From Asanoa sp. WMMD1127 (GTDB lineage: Bacteria; Actinomycetota; Actinomycetes; Mycobacteriales; Micromonosporaceae), in the NCBI RefSeq assembly GCF_029626225.1, contig NZ_JARUBP010000001.1, positions 1,798,001 through 1,862,000 of the forward strand: a DNA stretch of 64,000 nucleotides. Reading direction: 5' to 3'. The notes below the pieces were generated by a model. The model saw nothing but the letters and a program-made list of their open reading frames with translations. It was not told the DNA's origin and did no database searches. Positions 41,306-50,379 of the stretch are shown piece by piece (positions within the stretch are counted from its first letter, which is position 1; each line of letters opens with the position of its first letter). A program made the position numbers and the translations under genes.

Positions 41306-42088
41306 TCAGTCGACCACGGCGCCGCCGGTGGCGTTCAGCACCGTGCCGGTCAGGGCGGTGGACCGGTCCGACGCCACGAACGCGGCCAGTTCGGCCACCC
41401 GCGCCACCGTCAGCGGGCGACCGAGCGGGCTCCCAGCGCCAGCGGCCTCGACGATCTCCTCGAACGACAGGCCCAGGCGGAGCGCGGCGTCGCGCCACAT
41501 GCGTTCGGTCAGCGAGCCGAGCCGCGTCGCCGTTTCCGGGATCCCGGTCAGCCGAAGACAGACCACCCGTGTGCCACGGGGCCCGAGTTCGGCCGCCAGT
41601 TGCCGGGCCATCGTCTCCACCGCCGCGGAGGCGCTGCCGAAGGGACCTGTCGTGGCGACCGGCACCCGGGCCATCGGCGCCGACAGCATGATGATCACGC
41701 CGTCGGTCATGTGGGCGGCCGCGGATTTCGCGATGGTGAAGGCGGCTCGGGCGGCGTCCGCGATCGGCTGGACAACCGCGTCCGCGCTCATTTCGATCAA
41801 CGGGAGGCCCTGGGCGCCGCCGTCGAGGCCGACCGCGTTGACACAGATGTCCACCGGACCGACCTGAGCCGCGAACGCGTTCACCGCAGCCTCGTCGAGC
41901 ACATCCAGCACGGCGGCCTCGGCCGGCCGGCGACCGAATGTGGCGATGTCGGCGGCCACCGCGGCCAAGGCCGCGCCGGTCCGTCCCGCCAGGTGGACAC
42001 GAGCGCCTTGAGCTGCGAAAACGCGAGCTATCTCGCCGCCGATCGCACCGCCACCGCCGTACACGATGGCTGTTTTCTGCTCGAGCAT
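41306..42088 (-). CDS. SDR-family protein lacking the catalytic Tyr-Lys pair
   Basis: A 260-residue Rossmann protein. The cofactor loop YGGGGAIGGEIARVFAAQGARVHLAGR is intact and NAG is replaced by VNAVGLDG. Where classical SDRs have YxxxK this one reads FGSAS (TTGPFGSASAAVETMARQLAAEL), so both Tyr and Lys are missing. The Ser position is in LSAPMAR. The end LTGTVLNATGGAVVD is SDR-like. It is therefore probably a non-catalytic or altered SDR. AGGAA precedes ATG 42088. It is divergent from galE with a 112-base gap. Confidence 0.85.
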   Translation of the reverse strand: MLEQKTAIVYGGGGAIGGEIARVFAAQGARVHLAGRTGAALAAVAADIATFGRRPAEAAVLDVLDEAAVNAFAAQVGPVDICVNAVGLDGGAQGLPLIEMSADAVVQPIADAARAAFTIAKSAAAHMTDGVIIMLSAPMARVPVATTGPFGSASAAVETMARQLAAELGPRGTRVVCLRLTGIPETATRLGSLTERMWRDAALRLGLSFEEIVEAAGAGSPLGRPLTVARVAELAAFVASDRSTALTGTVLNATGGAVVD

Positions 42089-42200
42089 GAGTGTTCCTCC
42101 GAGGACAACTTCTTCATCGTCTCGTCATTGAGACGACATTTCCGCCGATTGCCCATCAGCGGATGCCGCACCGGGTACTCGTGGCCCTATCGTCAGACCT

Positions 42201-43190
42201 ATGAAGTTGCTCGTGACCGGCGGTGCCGGCTACATCGGGTCCGTCGTCGTGCATCAACTGCTCGACGCCGGCCACACGGTCGAGGTCATCGACGACCTGT
42301 CGACCGGGCACGTCGGCTCCCTGCCGGGCGAGGTGATGCTGCACAAACGCGATCTGCACGAGGTCGGCGAGATCCTCACCGGGGACGCCGGCTTCGACGG
42401 CGTGCTGCACTTCGCCGCCAAGATCGCGGCCGGTGAGTCGGTGGAGCGGCCGGAGATCTACTGGAACACCAACGTCGGCGGCTCGCTGGCGCTGCTCGAC
42501 GCGATGCGCCGGGCCGGCGTCCAACGGCTGGTGTTCAGCTCCACCGCCGCCGTCTATGGCAACCCGAGCACGCTTCCGATCACCGAGCAGGCACCGGTCG
42601 CGCCGACCAACCCGTACGGCTGGACCAAGCTCGCCGTCGACATGGCCATCGCGCACGCGGTCAAGGCGCATCAGCTCGGCGCAACCAGCCTGCGCTACTT
42701 CAACGTCGCCGGAGCCGCGCTCGACGGGCCGATCCCGCTCGGCGAATGCCACGAGCCGGAGACCCACCTGATCCCGGCCGCGCTGGAGGTCGCCGCCGGC
42801 CTGCGCCCGAGCCTGCGGATCTTTGGCGGCGACTACCCGACCCGCGACGGCACCTGCGTGCGCGACTACATCCACGTCGAGGATCTCGCCGCCGCCCACC
42901 TGCTGGCCCTGGAGGCCATCGACCCGGGCCGACACAAGATCTACAACTTGGGCAACGGCAAGGGGTTCTCCAACCTGCAGATCGTCGAGATGGTGCGCCA
43001 GGTGACCGGCGAGGAGGTGAAGGTCTCACCCGCTCCGCGCCGCGCCGGCGACCCCGCTACGCTCATCGCGTCGTCGGTCCGGGCACGCGCTGAGCTGGGC
43101 TGGGTCGCCGCGAAGCCCGACCTGGCATCGATCGTGGGGGACGCATGGACCTACTTCCAGCAGCGCCGCATCGCCGGCTCAACCGGCTGA
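42201..43190 (+). CDS. galE: UDP-glucose 4-epimerase GalE
   Basis: Interconverts UDP-glucose and UDP-galactose with bound NAD. The 329-residue product has the N-terminal [10 protein letters not shown] loop, [15 protein letters not shown], the FSSTAAVYG Ser/Thr motif, the catalytic NPYGWTK (Tyr, Lys) and [20 protein letters not shown] 42201 is preceded by TATCGT 7 bases upstream with no ribosome site, so a leaderless start is likely. It overlaps galT by 46 bases, forming a Leloir-pathway operon. Confidence 0.94.
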   Translation: MKLLVTGGAGYIGSVVVHQLLDAGHTVEVIDDLSTGHVGSLPGEVMLHKRDLHEVGEILTGDAGFDGVLHFAAKIAAGESVERPEIYWNTNVGGSLALLDAMRRAGVQRLVFSSTAAVYGNPSTLPITEQAPVAPTNPYGWTKLAVDMAIAHAVKAHQLGATSLRYFNVAGAALDGPIPLGECHEPETHLIPAALEVAAGLRPSLRIFGGDYPTRDGTCVRDYIHVEDLAAAHLLALEAIDPGRHKIYNLGNGKGFSNLQIVEMVRQVTGEEVKVSPAPRRAGDPATLIASSVRARAELGWVAAKPDLASIVGDAWTYFQQRRIAGSTG

Positions 43191-44158
43191 CCGGCGAATG
43201 GGTCCTGGTTTCCCCGCACCGCACCGCTCGGCCATGGCAGGGCCAGGTCGAGGAGACGACGAGCGAAAAGCGCCCTGAGTACGACCCGTCGTGCTACCTC
43301 TGCCCCGGCAACACCCGCGCCGGCGGTGTCAAGACGCCGGTGTACGACTCGACGTACGTATTCGACAACGACTTCGCCGCCCTGCTGCCCGACGCGTCGG
43401 GCGGCGGAGTCGACAACGGCTTGCTGGTCGCCCGTCCGGAGCGGGGCATCTGCCGCGTCGTCTGCTTCTCCCCGCGGCACGACTTGACGCTCGGCGACAT
43501 GTCGCAGCCCGCGCTGCGGACCGTGGTCGACACCTGGGCCGACCAGACCACCGCGCTGGGTGAGATCGACTGGGTCGACCACGTGCAGATCTTCGAGAAC
43601 CGCGGCGCGATGATGGGCGCCAGCAACCCCCACCCGCACGGCCAGATCTGGGCGACCGAGAGCCTGCCCAACGAGCCGGCCAAGGAGCTCGCGCAACAGT
43701 CTTCCTACGAGGGCGACTGCCTGCTCTGCGACTACCTGGCCGCGGAGCTCAGCGACGGCACCCGGATCGTCGACAGCAACGAGCAGTTCGTTTCGCTCGT
43801 CCCGTTCTGGGCGGTCTGGCCGTTCGAGACGCTGGTGCTGCCGCGCGACCACCACGGCTCACTGACCGACCTCGACGGCGCGACGCGCGACGGGCTGGCC
43901 GACATCCTGGGCAAGGTCACCCGGCGGTACGACCGGCTGTTCGGCATCACGTTCCCCTACTCGATGGGCTTCCACCAGCGGCCCACTGACGGCGGCGAGC
44001 ACCCGAAGGCGCACCTGCACGCCCACTTCTACCCGCCACTGCTGCGGTCGGCCACGGTCCGCAAGTTCATGGTCGGTTTCGAGCTGCTGGCCCAGCCACA
44101 GCGCGACATCACGCCCGAGAGTGCCGCCCAGCGGCTGCGTGACCTCGACACAGATTGA
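43145..44158 (+). CDS. galT: galactose-1-phosphate uridylyltransferase GalT
   Basis: Transfers UMP from UDP-glucose to galactose-1-phosphate. The 337-residue product has the active-site [10 protein letters not shown] (uridylylated His), [20 protein letters not shown], a zinc-type motif CYLCPGN ... CLLCDY and the C-terminal FHQRPTDG ... [15 protein letters not shown] 43145 lies inside galE, with GGGGGAC upstream. No galK is in the window. Confidence 0.95.
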   Translation: MDLLPAAPHRRLNRLTGEWVLVSPHRTARPWQGQVEETTSEKRPEYDPSCYLCPGNTRAGGVKTPVYDSTYVFDNDFAALLPDASGGGVDNGLLVARPERGICRVVCFSPRHDLTLGDMSQPALRTVVDTWADQTTALGEIDWVDHVQIFENRGAMMGASNPHPHGQIWATESLPNEPAKELAQQSSYEGDCLLCDYLAAELSDGTRIVDSNEQFVSLVPFWAVWPFETLVLPRDHHGSLTDLDGATRDGLADILGKVTRRYDRLFGITFPYSMGFHQRPTDGGEHPKAHLHAHFYPPLLRSATVRKFMVGFELLAQPQRDITPESAAQRLRDLDTD

Positions 44159-44210
44159 TCTCCACCGCCAGCGGGTAGCTCCCTCGTGGACGGACACGGG
44201 GAGGTTTGGG

Positions 44211-44813
44211 ATGGGTCTGACCACGGAAGAGCGGGGACGGCTGCGGGCGGCGGCCGAACGGCGCAACAAGTCCAGCGGCGTCTATGTTCTGGTCGGCGGG
44301 GTGCTCGGCGCGGTCGTGCTGCTCACCGCGATCGCGGCCATCGCGACCGACGAAGGGCTGTCCGCGAGCACCATCGTCGGGTTCGCGACCGCTGTGCTCC
44401 TCGGCGGCGTGTTGGTGCCGATCCTCGTCCGGCTCCGGCGGAGAAGGACCTGGCCGTTGATCGACGGGGCGGACCAGCAGACCCGCAGGGCCGTAATGAG
44501 GGCGATCCGGGCGGGAGAGTCGCCGGATCCCCGGATCGACGACCTGGTCGTCGATCTGCGCGAGCACGCATGGGGGCGGTCACTGCGGTCGGTCGCCGTC
44601 ATCCAACTGGTCGTGGCCGGCATCATGTTCGTGGCCGCGGTGCTGGTCGATTCGCTGGTTGGCCGCATCTGCATCGGCGTGGGTGCTGCGGCGAACCTCG
44701 TGGCAGCGATATTCGCGCTGCAGCGTTTCCGTCAGCTCCGGAACTACCGCAGCGCGGGCCGTCAGGACGCGGACCGGGCCGCCGGACCGCCGGCCGCTGC
44801 GAAGGGCGATTGA
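44211..44813 (+). CDS. hypothetical membrane protein
   Basis: A 200-residue protein of unknown family with four predicted membrane segments arranged as two hairpins (VYVLVGGVLGAVVLLTAIAAIA and IVGFATAVLLGGVLVPILV; then VAVIQLVVAGIMFVAAVLV and ICIGVGAAANLVAAIFALQ), separated by a basic and acidic loop (RRRRTWPLIDGADQQTRRAVMRAIRAGESPDP). ATG 44211 follows GGGGAGG. It lies downstream of galT on the same strand and is convergent with the glycosidase-like gene. Confidence 0.75.
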   Translation: MGLTTEERGRLRAAAERRNKSSGVYVLVGGVLGAVVLLTAIAAIATDEGLSASTIVGFATAVLLGGVLVPILVRLRRRRTWPLIDGADQQTRRAVMRAIRAGESPDPRIDDLVVDLREHAWGRSLRSVAVIQLVVAGIMFVAAVLVDSLVGRICIGVGAAANLVAAIFALQRFRQLRNYRSAGRQDADRAAGPPAAAKGD

Positions 44814-44837
44814 CAGCGGCCGGCGGGGTTCCGGTCG

Positions 44838-47231
44838 TCAGGTCGCGTACACCTCGAGCTCCGACAGCTGGCCCGCGGGCCAGCCGGTGTTGCCCGTGAC
44901 GTTGATCCGCACGTAGCGGGTCGAGGTCGCGGTGAAGGTCACCGTCACCGCGTTGCCATTCGCCGGGTTGAAGACCCGGCCCGCGGAGCCGGCGAGCGTG
45001 CTCCACGAGGAGCCGTTGGTGCTGCCCTGAATTGACAGGGTCTGGGTCCGTGTCTGCCAGGCGGCCTGCGGTGGCAGCTTGAGCACGACCCGCGACACTG
45101 AGGTCGCGGCGCCCAGGTCGACCTGGACCCACTGCGGGAACGCGTTGTTGGGGCTCTCCCAGTAGGTGTTGGCGTTGCCGTCGACCACGTTGCCCGAGCC
45201 GTAGCTCTGCGTGTGTCCACTCTCGGCGGTCGGCCGGCCCAGCGCGAGGTTGGTGTTGGCCGGCGGCGGGTTGGTGGTCGTCGTGACCACGTTGGACGAA
45301 GCGGAGACGTTGCCCGCGTTGTCGCGTGCGACGACCGAGAAGCTGTAGCTGGTGTTGGGGGTCAGGCCGCTGACGGAGTAGGAGGTGCCGGTCGGGGACC
45401 CGACCACCGTCGTGCCCTGGCGCACGTCGTAGCCGGTGACCGCCGTGTCGTCGGTCGACGCCGTCCACGACAGCGAGACGCTCGTGGTGGTCTTGCCCGT
45501 CACGGTGAGGTTGCCTGGGGCGGTGGGCGGGCCGCCGGGCTGGGCGGTCCCTCCGTAGACCTCGAACTGGGCGACCTGGGCGGCGGGCCAGCCCGTGTTC
45601 CCGCTGATCGTCACGCGCACGTAGCGGGCCTGCGCGGCCGTGAGCACCAGTGTGGCGGTGTTGCCGGAAGCTGGGTTGAACGTCGCCCCCTGGCTCGCCG
45701 CGAGAGTGCTCCACTGTGTGCCGTTGGTGCTCCCCTGGACCTGCACGGTCTGCGTGCGGGTCTCCCAGCCGGTGGGCAGCTTGAGCACCACGCGGTTGAC
45801 CAACACCGACGTGCCGAGGTCGACCTGTAGCCACTGTGGGAACGCGCTGTTGGCGCTCTCCCAGTAGCTTCCGGTGTTGCTGTCGACCGCGTTGGCCGCG
45901 ACGAAGCCGCCGTTCTGCGAGCTGGCCGAGGCCGGCTTGTTAAGGGCGAGGTTGCCGGTCGGGGGCTCCGGCTGACCGCCGGTCGTGGGCTGAGTCGGGC
46001 GGTTCGGCGTCAGGGCGAGCTGGCCCTTGAGCATCCGGCCGCCGTCGGCGGTGATCCGCAGGTAGTAGTCCGAGGAGCAGAACGTGCCGTCCTCGTCGAG
46101 AGCGCGGATGTTGGCGCCGGCCGGCGTGGTCGCCTGCGTCTCCGAGGTCTTCGCGATCTGGTTGCCCTCGTTGTATTCGTCGAACATCGACACATAGAGC
46201 CCGGCGGCCCCGACGCGGATCATGTTGTAGAGGTGGCGCCAGTAGAAGTCGCCGTGCCTGCGGTGCCCGGACGACAGGTCACCCGGCATCACGCACGGCT
46301 GGTAGTCGATCCCGTTGGCATTGCAGTCGGCCTGGTCGGGCACGTTGACGTTGGAGTAGAACCAGTCGAGGCCGGCCAGGTCACCGGTGCGGCCGACCAT
46401 CCACGGCGAGATCATGTTGAACGCGTGGTAGACCTCGGAGAAGCCCGGGCGGGAGTCGTTGATGCCCTGCCGCCAGTAGGTCGGCACGCCGCCGATGACG
46501 TAACAGCCCTGTGCCTTGAACCAGTTGACGACGTCGAGGCACTGGGCCGGCGCGAAGGGACGGCCGTCGTCGTTGAAGCCGAAGCCCCAGATGCAGACGA
46601 CCGGCTTACCGTTCTGCCGGGCGTACGCCGGGGAGGCGGTGTGCGCGGACATCTTGCTGGTCCAGTCGGTCTTGATCTGCGACTGCATGCTGGTCCAGCT
46701 GGTGACGTCGTACATGATGTAGAACTTGCGGCCGTACTTCTCGGCCGCGGCCCGCACCTTCTGCGCCATCGCGTCGCGGGTCGGCCCTTCGTCGCCGAAC
46801 GGGTTGAAGCGCTGCAGCGCCGCGGTGTCGCAGTTGTACTGCTGCATCCACTTGAAGTGCGTGTCGACGGTCTGGTCGTCATAGGACGAGAACAGCTGCG
46901 CCGGCTGCCCGTTGCCGAGATTCGGGTACGCGGTCGTGTAGCCGCGGCTGTATTCGCGCATGTCGGGCCAGGACACGATGGTCGTGTTGGCCGGCGACGG
47001 CGGCTGGAACCGGTCCCTCGACCAGTGCCACCAGCCACCGATCGGCGCGCCGTCACCGGGGCAGGCGAACCAGCCCTGGTAACCGACGGAGATCTTGCCG
47101 ACGACGTCGCCGGGTGGGCTGGCCGCGCTCGCGGGACTGGCCAGGACGGCGGCCAGCTCGGTGGTGGAGACAGCGGCCAGGGCGGACCCGGCCGCCACTG
47201 AGGTCACGAATCTTCGGCGCGAGACCGCCAT
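44838..47231 (-). CDS. Tat-exported glycoside hydrolase-like protein (GH71/99-like) with two discoidin domains
   Basis: A 797-residue secreted protein. It opens with a twin-arginine signal (SRRRFVTSVAAGSALAAVS). The catalytic region (residues ~40-400; ISVGYQGWFACPGDGAPIGGWWHW, FFSSYDD-like LFSSYDDQTVDTHFKWMQQY, YIMYDVTSW, VCIWGFGFND, SMFDEYNEGNQI) resembles the GH71/GH99 endo-mannanase-like barrel. Two F5/8C (discoidin/CBM32) domains follow, separated by a fibronectin type III domain. It probably attacks an extracellular polysaccharide, perhaps mannan. AAGGAG precedes ATG 47231. The exact GH family is not certain. Confidence 0.85.
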   Translation of the reverse strand: MAVSRRRFVTSVAAGSALAAVSTTELAAVLASPASAASPPGDVVGKISVGYQGWFACPGDGAPIGGWWHWSRDRFQPPSPANTTIVSWPDMREYSRGYTTAYPNLGNGQPAQLFSSYDDQTVDTHFKWMQQYNCDTAALQRFNPFGDEGPTRDAMAQKVRAAAEKYGRKFYIMYDVTSWTSMQSQIKTDWTSKMSAHTASPAYARQNGKPVVCIWGFGFNDDGRPFAPAQCLDVVNWFKAQGCYVIGGVPTYWRQGINDSRPGFSEVYHAFNMISPWMVGRTGDLAGLDWFYSNVNVPDQADCNANGIDYQPCVMPGDLSSGHRRHGDFYWRHLYNMIRVGAAGLYVSMFDEYNEGNQIAKTSETQATTPAGANIRALDEDGTFCSSDYYLRITADGGRMLKGQLALTPNRPTQPTTGGQPEPPTGNLALNKPASASSQNGGFVAANAVDSNTGSYWESANSAFPQWLQVDLGTSVLVNRVVLKLPTGWETRTQTVQVQGSTNGTQWSTLAASQGATFNPASGNTATLVLTAAQARYVRVTISGNTGWPAAQVAQFEVYGGTAQPGGPPTAPGNLTVTGKTTTSVSLSWTASTDDTAVTGYDVRQGTTVVGSPTGTSYSVSGLTPNTSYSFSVVARDNAGNVSASSNVVTTTTNPPPANTNLALGRPTAESGHTQSYGSGNVVDGNANTYWESPNNAFPQWVQVDLGAATSVSRVVLKLPPQAAWQTRTQTLSIQGSTNGSSWSTLAGSAGRVFNPANGNAVTVTFTATSTRYVRINVTGNTGWPAGQLSELEVYAT

Positions 47232-47349
47232 GTCTACCGCTCCTTGGGGGGTCGGGACGGATCGACGGTCATCGTGCCAGGACACGACACGATCACGCAA
47301 TAGTCGTACTCATCGCTGTAATCTCTCGACAATCTCCTCGCAAGAACGC

Positions 47350-47682
47350 TCAGCTGCGCGGGGCGTACATGATCACCGCAACGCCGACCAGGCAGATGGC
47401 GGCGCCGATCAGGTCGAAACGGTCCGGGCGGAAGCGGTCGACGACCACGCCCCAGATCAGCGAGCCGGCCACGAACACACCGCCGTACGCCGCGAGGATC
47501 CGCCCGAAGTGGGCGTCGGGCTGGAAGGTGGCCACGAAGCCGTAGGCGCCGAGAGCGATCACGCCGGCCGCGATCCACCAGAGGCCGCGGTTCTCGCGCC
47601 AGCCCTGCCAGATCAGCCAAGCGCCGCCGATCTCGGCCAGCGCGGCGAGCACGAACAGCGCGATTGAGCGAGCGACGGTCAC
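47350..47682 (-). CDS. YnfA/UPF0060 family membrane protein
   Basis: A 110-residue four-helix membrane protein: [62 protein letters not shown] and [20 protein letters not shown]. These are the characteristic UPF0060 segments, related to small multidrug resistance transporters. Start GTG 47682. Its transport substrate is unknown. It is divergent from the ABC exporter genes. Confidence 0.92.
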   Translation of the reverse strand: MTVARSIALFVLAALAEIGGAWLIWQGWRENRGLWWIAAGVIALGAYGFVATFQPDAHFGRILAAYGGVFVAGSLIWGVVVDRFRPDRFDLIGAAICLVGVAVIMYAPRS

Positions 47683-47737
47683 CGCCTGACCGTACCGGTC
47701 TGGCGTGCTCCTGAATTTTCGTTAGCTTGTTAAGTTC

Positions 47738-47766
47738 TTGCTGAAGGCTGCTCAGTTTTCTACGAT
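47738..47766 (+). promoter_or_regulatory. predicted leaderless promoter of the ABC exporter operon
   Basis: TTGCTG (47738-47743), a 17-base spacer and TACGAT (47761-47766) lie in an AT-rich patch. The ATG at 47774 is 7 bases past the -10 element, and no ribosome site precedes it, so transcription probably starts at or next to the start codon. Confidence 0.65.
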
Positions 47767-47773
47767 CTTCACC

Positions 47774-48727
47774 ATGCCCGATGTCCTCGTGGAGGCGGCC
47801 GGCCTCGTCAAGCGTTATCCGCCCCGCAACCGACACGGGAAACCGTTCACGGCGGTTGACGGCATCGACTTCACACTGCGGCGTGGCGAGTCGTTCGGCT
47901 TCCTCGGCCCCAACGGCGCCGGCAAGTCGTCGACGATGCGGATGATCGCGTGCGTATCGCCACCGACCCACGGCACGCTGCGGGTGCTCGGCATGGACCC
48001 GCTCACCCAGGGCCGCCGGATCCGTGCCCGGCTCGGCGTCGTGCCGCAGGACGACGCGCTCGATCGCGAGCTCACGGTGTTGGAGAACCTGCTGATCTAC
48101 GGTCGCTACTTCGGGCTGGCGAAGCAGGCCATCGCCGAGCGGAGTGGTCAGCTGCTCGAGTTCGCGCAGCTCGAGGAGCGCGGCGGTGAACGCGTCGACG
48201 CGCTCTCCGGCGGCATGCGCCGGCGACTCACGATCGCCCGCTCGCTGATCAACGACCCCGAGATGCTGCTTCTCGACGAACCCACGACAGGGCTCGACCC
48301 GCAGGCCCGGCACGTGTTGTGGGACCGGCTGTTCCGGCTGAAGCAGCAGGGGGTCAGCCTGATCCTGACCACGCACTACATGGACGAGGCCGAGCAGCTC
48401 TGCGATCGGCTGATCGTGATGGACAAGGGCCGCATCGTCGCGCAGGGATCGCCGGCTGAGCTCATCGCCGCCCACTCGACTCGCGAGGTGCTGGAGCTGC
48501 GCTTCGAGATCGGCGAGCAGGACAAGGCGGTGGCGAAGCTGCGGGACGCCGCGATCCGCGACCGGCTGGAGGAGCTGCCCGACCGGGTCCTCTGGTACAC
48601 CGCCGAGGGTGAGACGGCGCTCGCGGTCGTCCATCAGCTCGGCCTGCGCCCGGCGACCGCCATGGTGCGGAGGGCCAGCCTGGAAGACGTGTTCCTGGCG
48701 CTCACCGGCCGGACGCTGGTCGACTGA
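47774..48727 (+). CDS. ABC transporter ATP-binding protein (DrrA-like)
   Basis: A 317-residue nucleotide-binding subunit of an ABC-2 exporter. Walker A is GPNGAGKSST, the Q-loop is VVPQDDAL, the signature is LSGGMRRRL, Walker B is MLLLDEPTTGLD, and the switch His is in LTTHYMDEAE. The C-terminal ~90 residues (REVLELRFEIGEQ...) form the DrrA-type regulatory extension. With the two following permeases it would export a lipid, drug or polysaccharide. The stop and next start overlap (TGATG). Confidence 0.93.
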   Translation: MPDVLVEAAGLVKRYPPRNRHGKPFTAVDGIDFTLRRGESFGFLGPNGAGKSSTMRMIACVSPPTHGTLRVLGMDPLTQGRRIRARLGVVPQDDALDRELTVLENLLIYGRYFGLAKQAIAERSGQLLEFAQLEERGGERVDALSGGMRRRLTIARSLINDPEMLLLDEPTTGLDPQARHVLWDRLFRLKQQGVSLILTTHYMDEAEQLCDRLIVMDKGRIVAQGSPAELIAAHSTREVLELRFEIGEQDKAVAKLRDAAIRDRLEELPDRVLWYTAEGETALAVVHQLGLRPATAMVRRASLEDVFLALTGRTLVD

Positions 48728-49506
48728 TGGCGACCGCCGACGCGATGGCGCTGCGCGCCTACCAATACTGGATCCTGCGCTACCGCCACACCTGGCGCGG
48801 CACCGTCGTCATCAGCATCGCGAACCCTCTGCTGTTTCTGGTCGCGATCGGCCTGGGCCTCGGCCGGCTGATCTCTCCCGACACGGCGGTCCTGGGCGGC
48901 GTCGACTACCTGGCGTTTTTCGCTCCCGGGATTCTGGCTGCCGCGGCGATGCAGAACGGCATCATCGAGGCCGCGTTCCCGGTGGCGGTCAACCGCGGGC
49001 CGGGCGGCGCCTATCCGGTCGCCGCCGGAACCCCGCTCGAACCGGAAGACATCCTGCACGGTCATCTCCTCTTCATGGCGGCACGGGTGACCTTGAGCGC
49101 CACGGTGTTCGTGGCGGTGATGGTGGCGTTCGGGGCGGCGCACTCCCCGCTGGTCGTGCTCGCCCTGCCGGCCGCCGCGCTGACCGCGATGGCCTTCGCG
49201 GTGCCGTCGGCGGCCTGGGCGGTCACGCTGGCGGACGTCCGCCCGGTGAACGGCATCTTCAAGTGGGTGGTGATGCCGCTCTACCTCTTCTCCGGCACGT
49301 TCTTCGCCGTCTCGCAACTGCCCGAGGTCCTGCGGCCGCTGGTCTATGCAACTCCGCTCTGGCACGGCGTCGACCTGTGCCGGTCGTTGAGTCTCGGCAC
49401 GGTGTCGTGGCCGTTGGCGGCGGTCCACATCGGATACCTGGCGACCCTGTGCGCCGTCGGCTACCTGGCGGCACGTCGCACGTACCGGCGCCATCTCCAC
49501 GCCTGA
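48727..49506 (+). CDS. ABC-2 type permease
   Basis: A 259-residue membrane subunit with six predicted segments and the ABC-2 pattern (GTVVISIANPLLFLVAIGLGLGRLI, ending SLGTVSWPLAAVHIGYLATLCAVGYLAARRTYRR). The conserved LYLFSGTFFAVSQLPEVLRPLVYATPLWHGVDLCR is the family signature. It is translationally coupled to the ATPase. It probably forms a heterodimer with the next gene product. Confidence 0.9.
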   Translation: MATADAMALRAYQYWILRYRHTWRGTVVISIANPLLFLVAIGLGLGRLISPDTAVLGGVDYLAFFAPGILAAAAMQNGIIEAAFPVAVNRGPGGAYPVAAGTPLEPEDILHGHLLFMAARVTLSATVFVAVMVAFGAAHSPLVVLALPAAALTAMAFAVPSAAWAVTLADVRPVNGIFKWVVMPLYLFSGTFFAVSQLPEVLRPLVYATPLWHGVDLCRSLSLGTVSWPLAAVHIGYLATLCAVGYLAARRTYRRHLHA

Positions 49507-49520
49507 AGGGAAGCGCAACC

Positions 49521-50276
49521 GTGTCCTCCGCCCATCTCATCGTCGTGCGCCATCTCTGGGTGCTGCGCCATGGCCGGCCGTGGAACCTGGTCGTGAACGG
49601 CATCTTCGAGCCCTTCCTCTATCTGCTGTCGATCGGCGTGGGCATCGGACAACTGGTCGGCGGCGAGTCTGGGGTCGCGACCTACGCGGCGTTCGTCGCG
49701 CCCGCACTGCTGGCCACGTCGGCGATGAACAGCGCGGTCAACGAGACGACCAGCAACGTCTGGTGGCGCGTCCGCTTCGACAAGGTGTACGACGCGATCG
49801 TCACGACGCCGATGCGGATCGGGGACATCGCCGTGGGCGAGATCGCGGCGTCCGTTCTGCGCAGCACCCTGTCGTCGAGCTGCTTCTTCGTGGTCATCGC
49901 ACTGCTCGGCATGGTGCACTCCGCGTGGGCGGTGCTCGCGGTGCCGGCCGCCGTGCTCATCGCCTTCGCCTTCTCCGCCGCGGGCCTGGCGGCCGCTACC
50001 TACATCCGCGAACCGCACCACAACCAGTACCTGCAGCTCGTCATGCTCCCGATGTTCCTGTTCGCGACCACCTTCTATCCGTTGTCGGTCTATCCGTCCC
50101 TTCTTCAGGGCCTGGTCGCGGCGCTGCCGCTCTACCAGAGCATCGAGCTCATGCGCGGCCTGACCACGGGCGAGCTGGGGTGGGGAATGCTCGTCGCCGT
50201 CGCGTACCTCCTTCTCATGGGTATCGGCGCGACCTTGCTCGCGCGCCGGCGGCTCTCCGCGCTCCTCCTGACCTGA
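49521..50276 (+). CDS. ABC-2 type permease
   Basis: A 251-residue second permease, homologous to the preceding one (MLPMFLFATTFYPLSVYPSLLQGLVAALPLYQSIELMRGLTTG is its copy of the ABC-2 signature). Six membrane segments are predicted. Start GTG 49521 follows GAAGGGAAG. Two different permeases and one ATPase indicate an A-B-B' exporter like DrrAB-type systems. The substrate is not predictable. Confidence 0.9.
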   Translation: MSSAHLIVVRHLWVLRHGRPWNLVVNGIFEPFLYLLSIGVGIGQLVGGESGVATYAAFVAPALLATSAMNSAVNETTSNVWWRVRFDKVYDAIVTTPMRIGDIAVGEIAASVLRSTLSSSCFFVVIALLGMVHSAWAVLAVPAAVLIAFAFSAAGLAAATYIREPHHNQYLQLVMLPMFLFATTFYPLSVYPSLLQGLVAALPLYQSIELMRGLTTGELGWGMLVAVAYLLLMGIGATLLARRRLSALLLT

Positions 50277-50379
50277 CCCTTATGTCCAGCCGCCGCTGGA
50301 TCCGGCCGCGGCCGGCCCTGTTGCCGATCGTGGACGGTGGCGGTAGGACATAAAGACGCATGCTGATCCAGGAGGGGCA

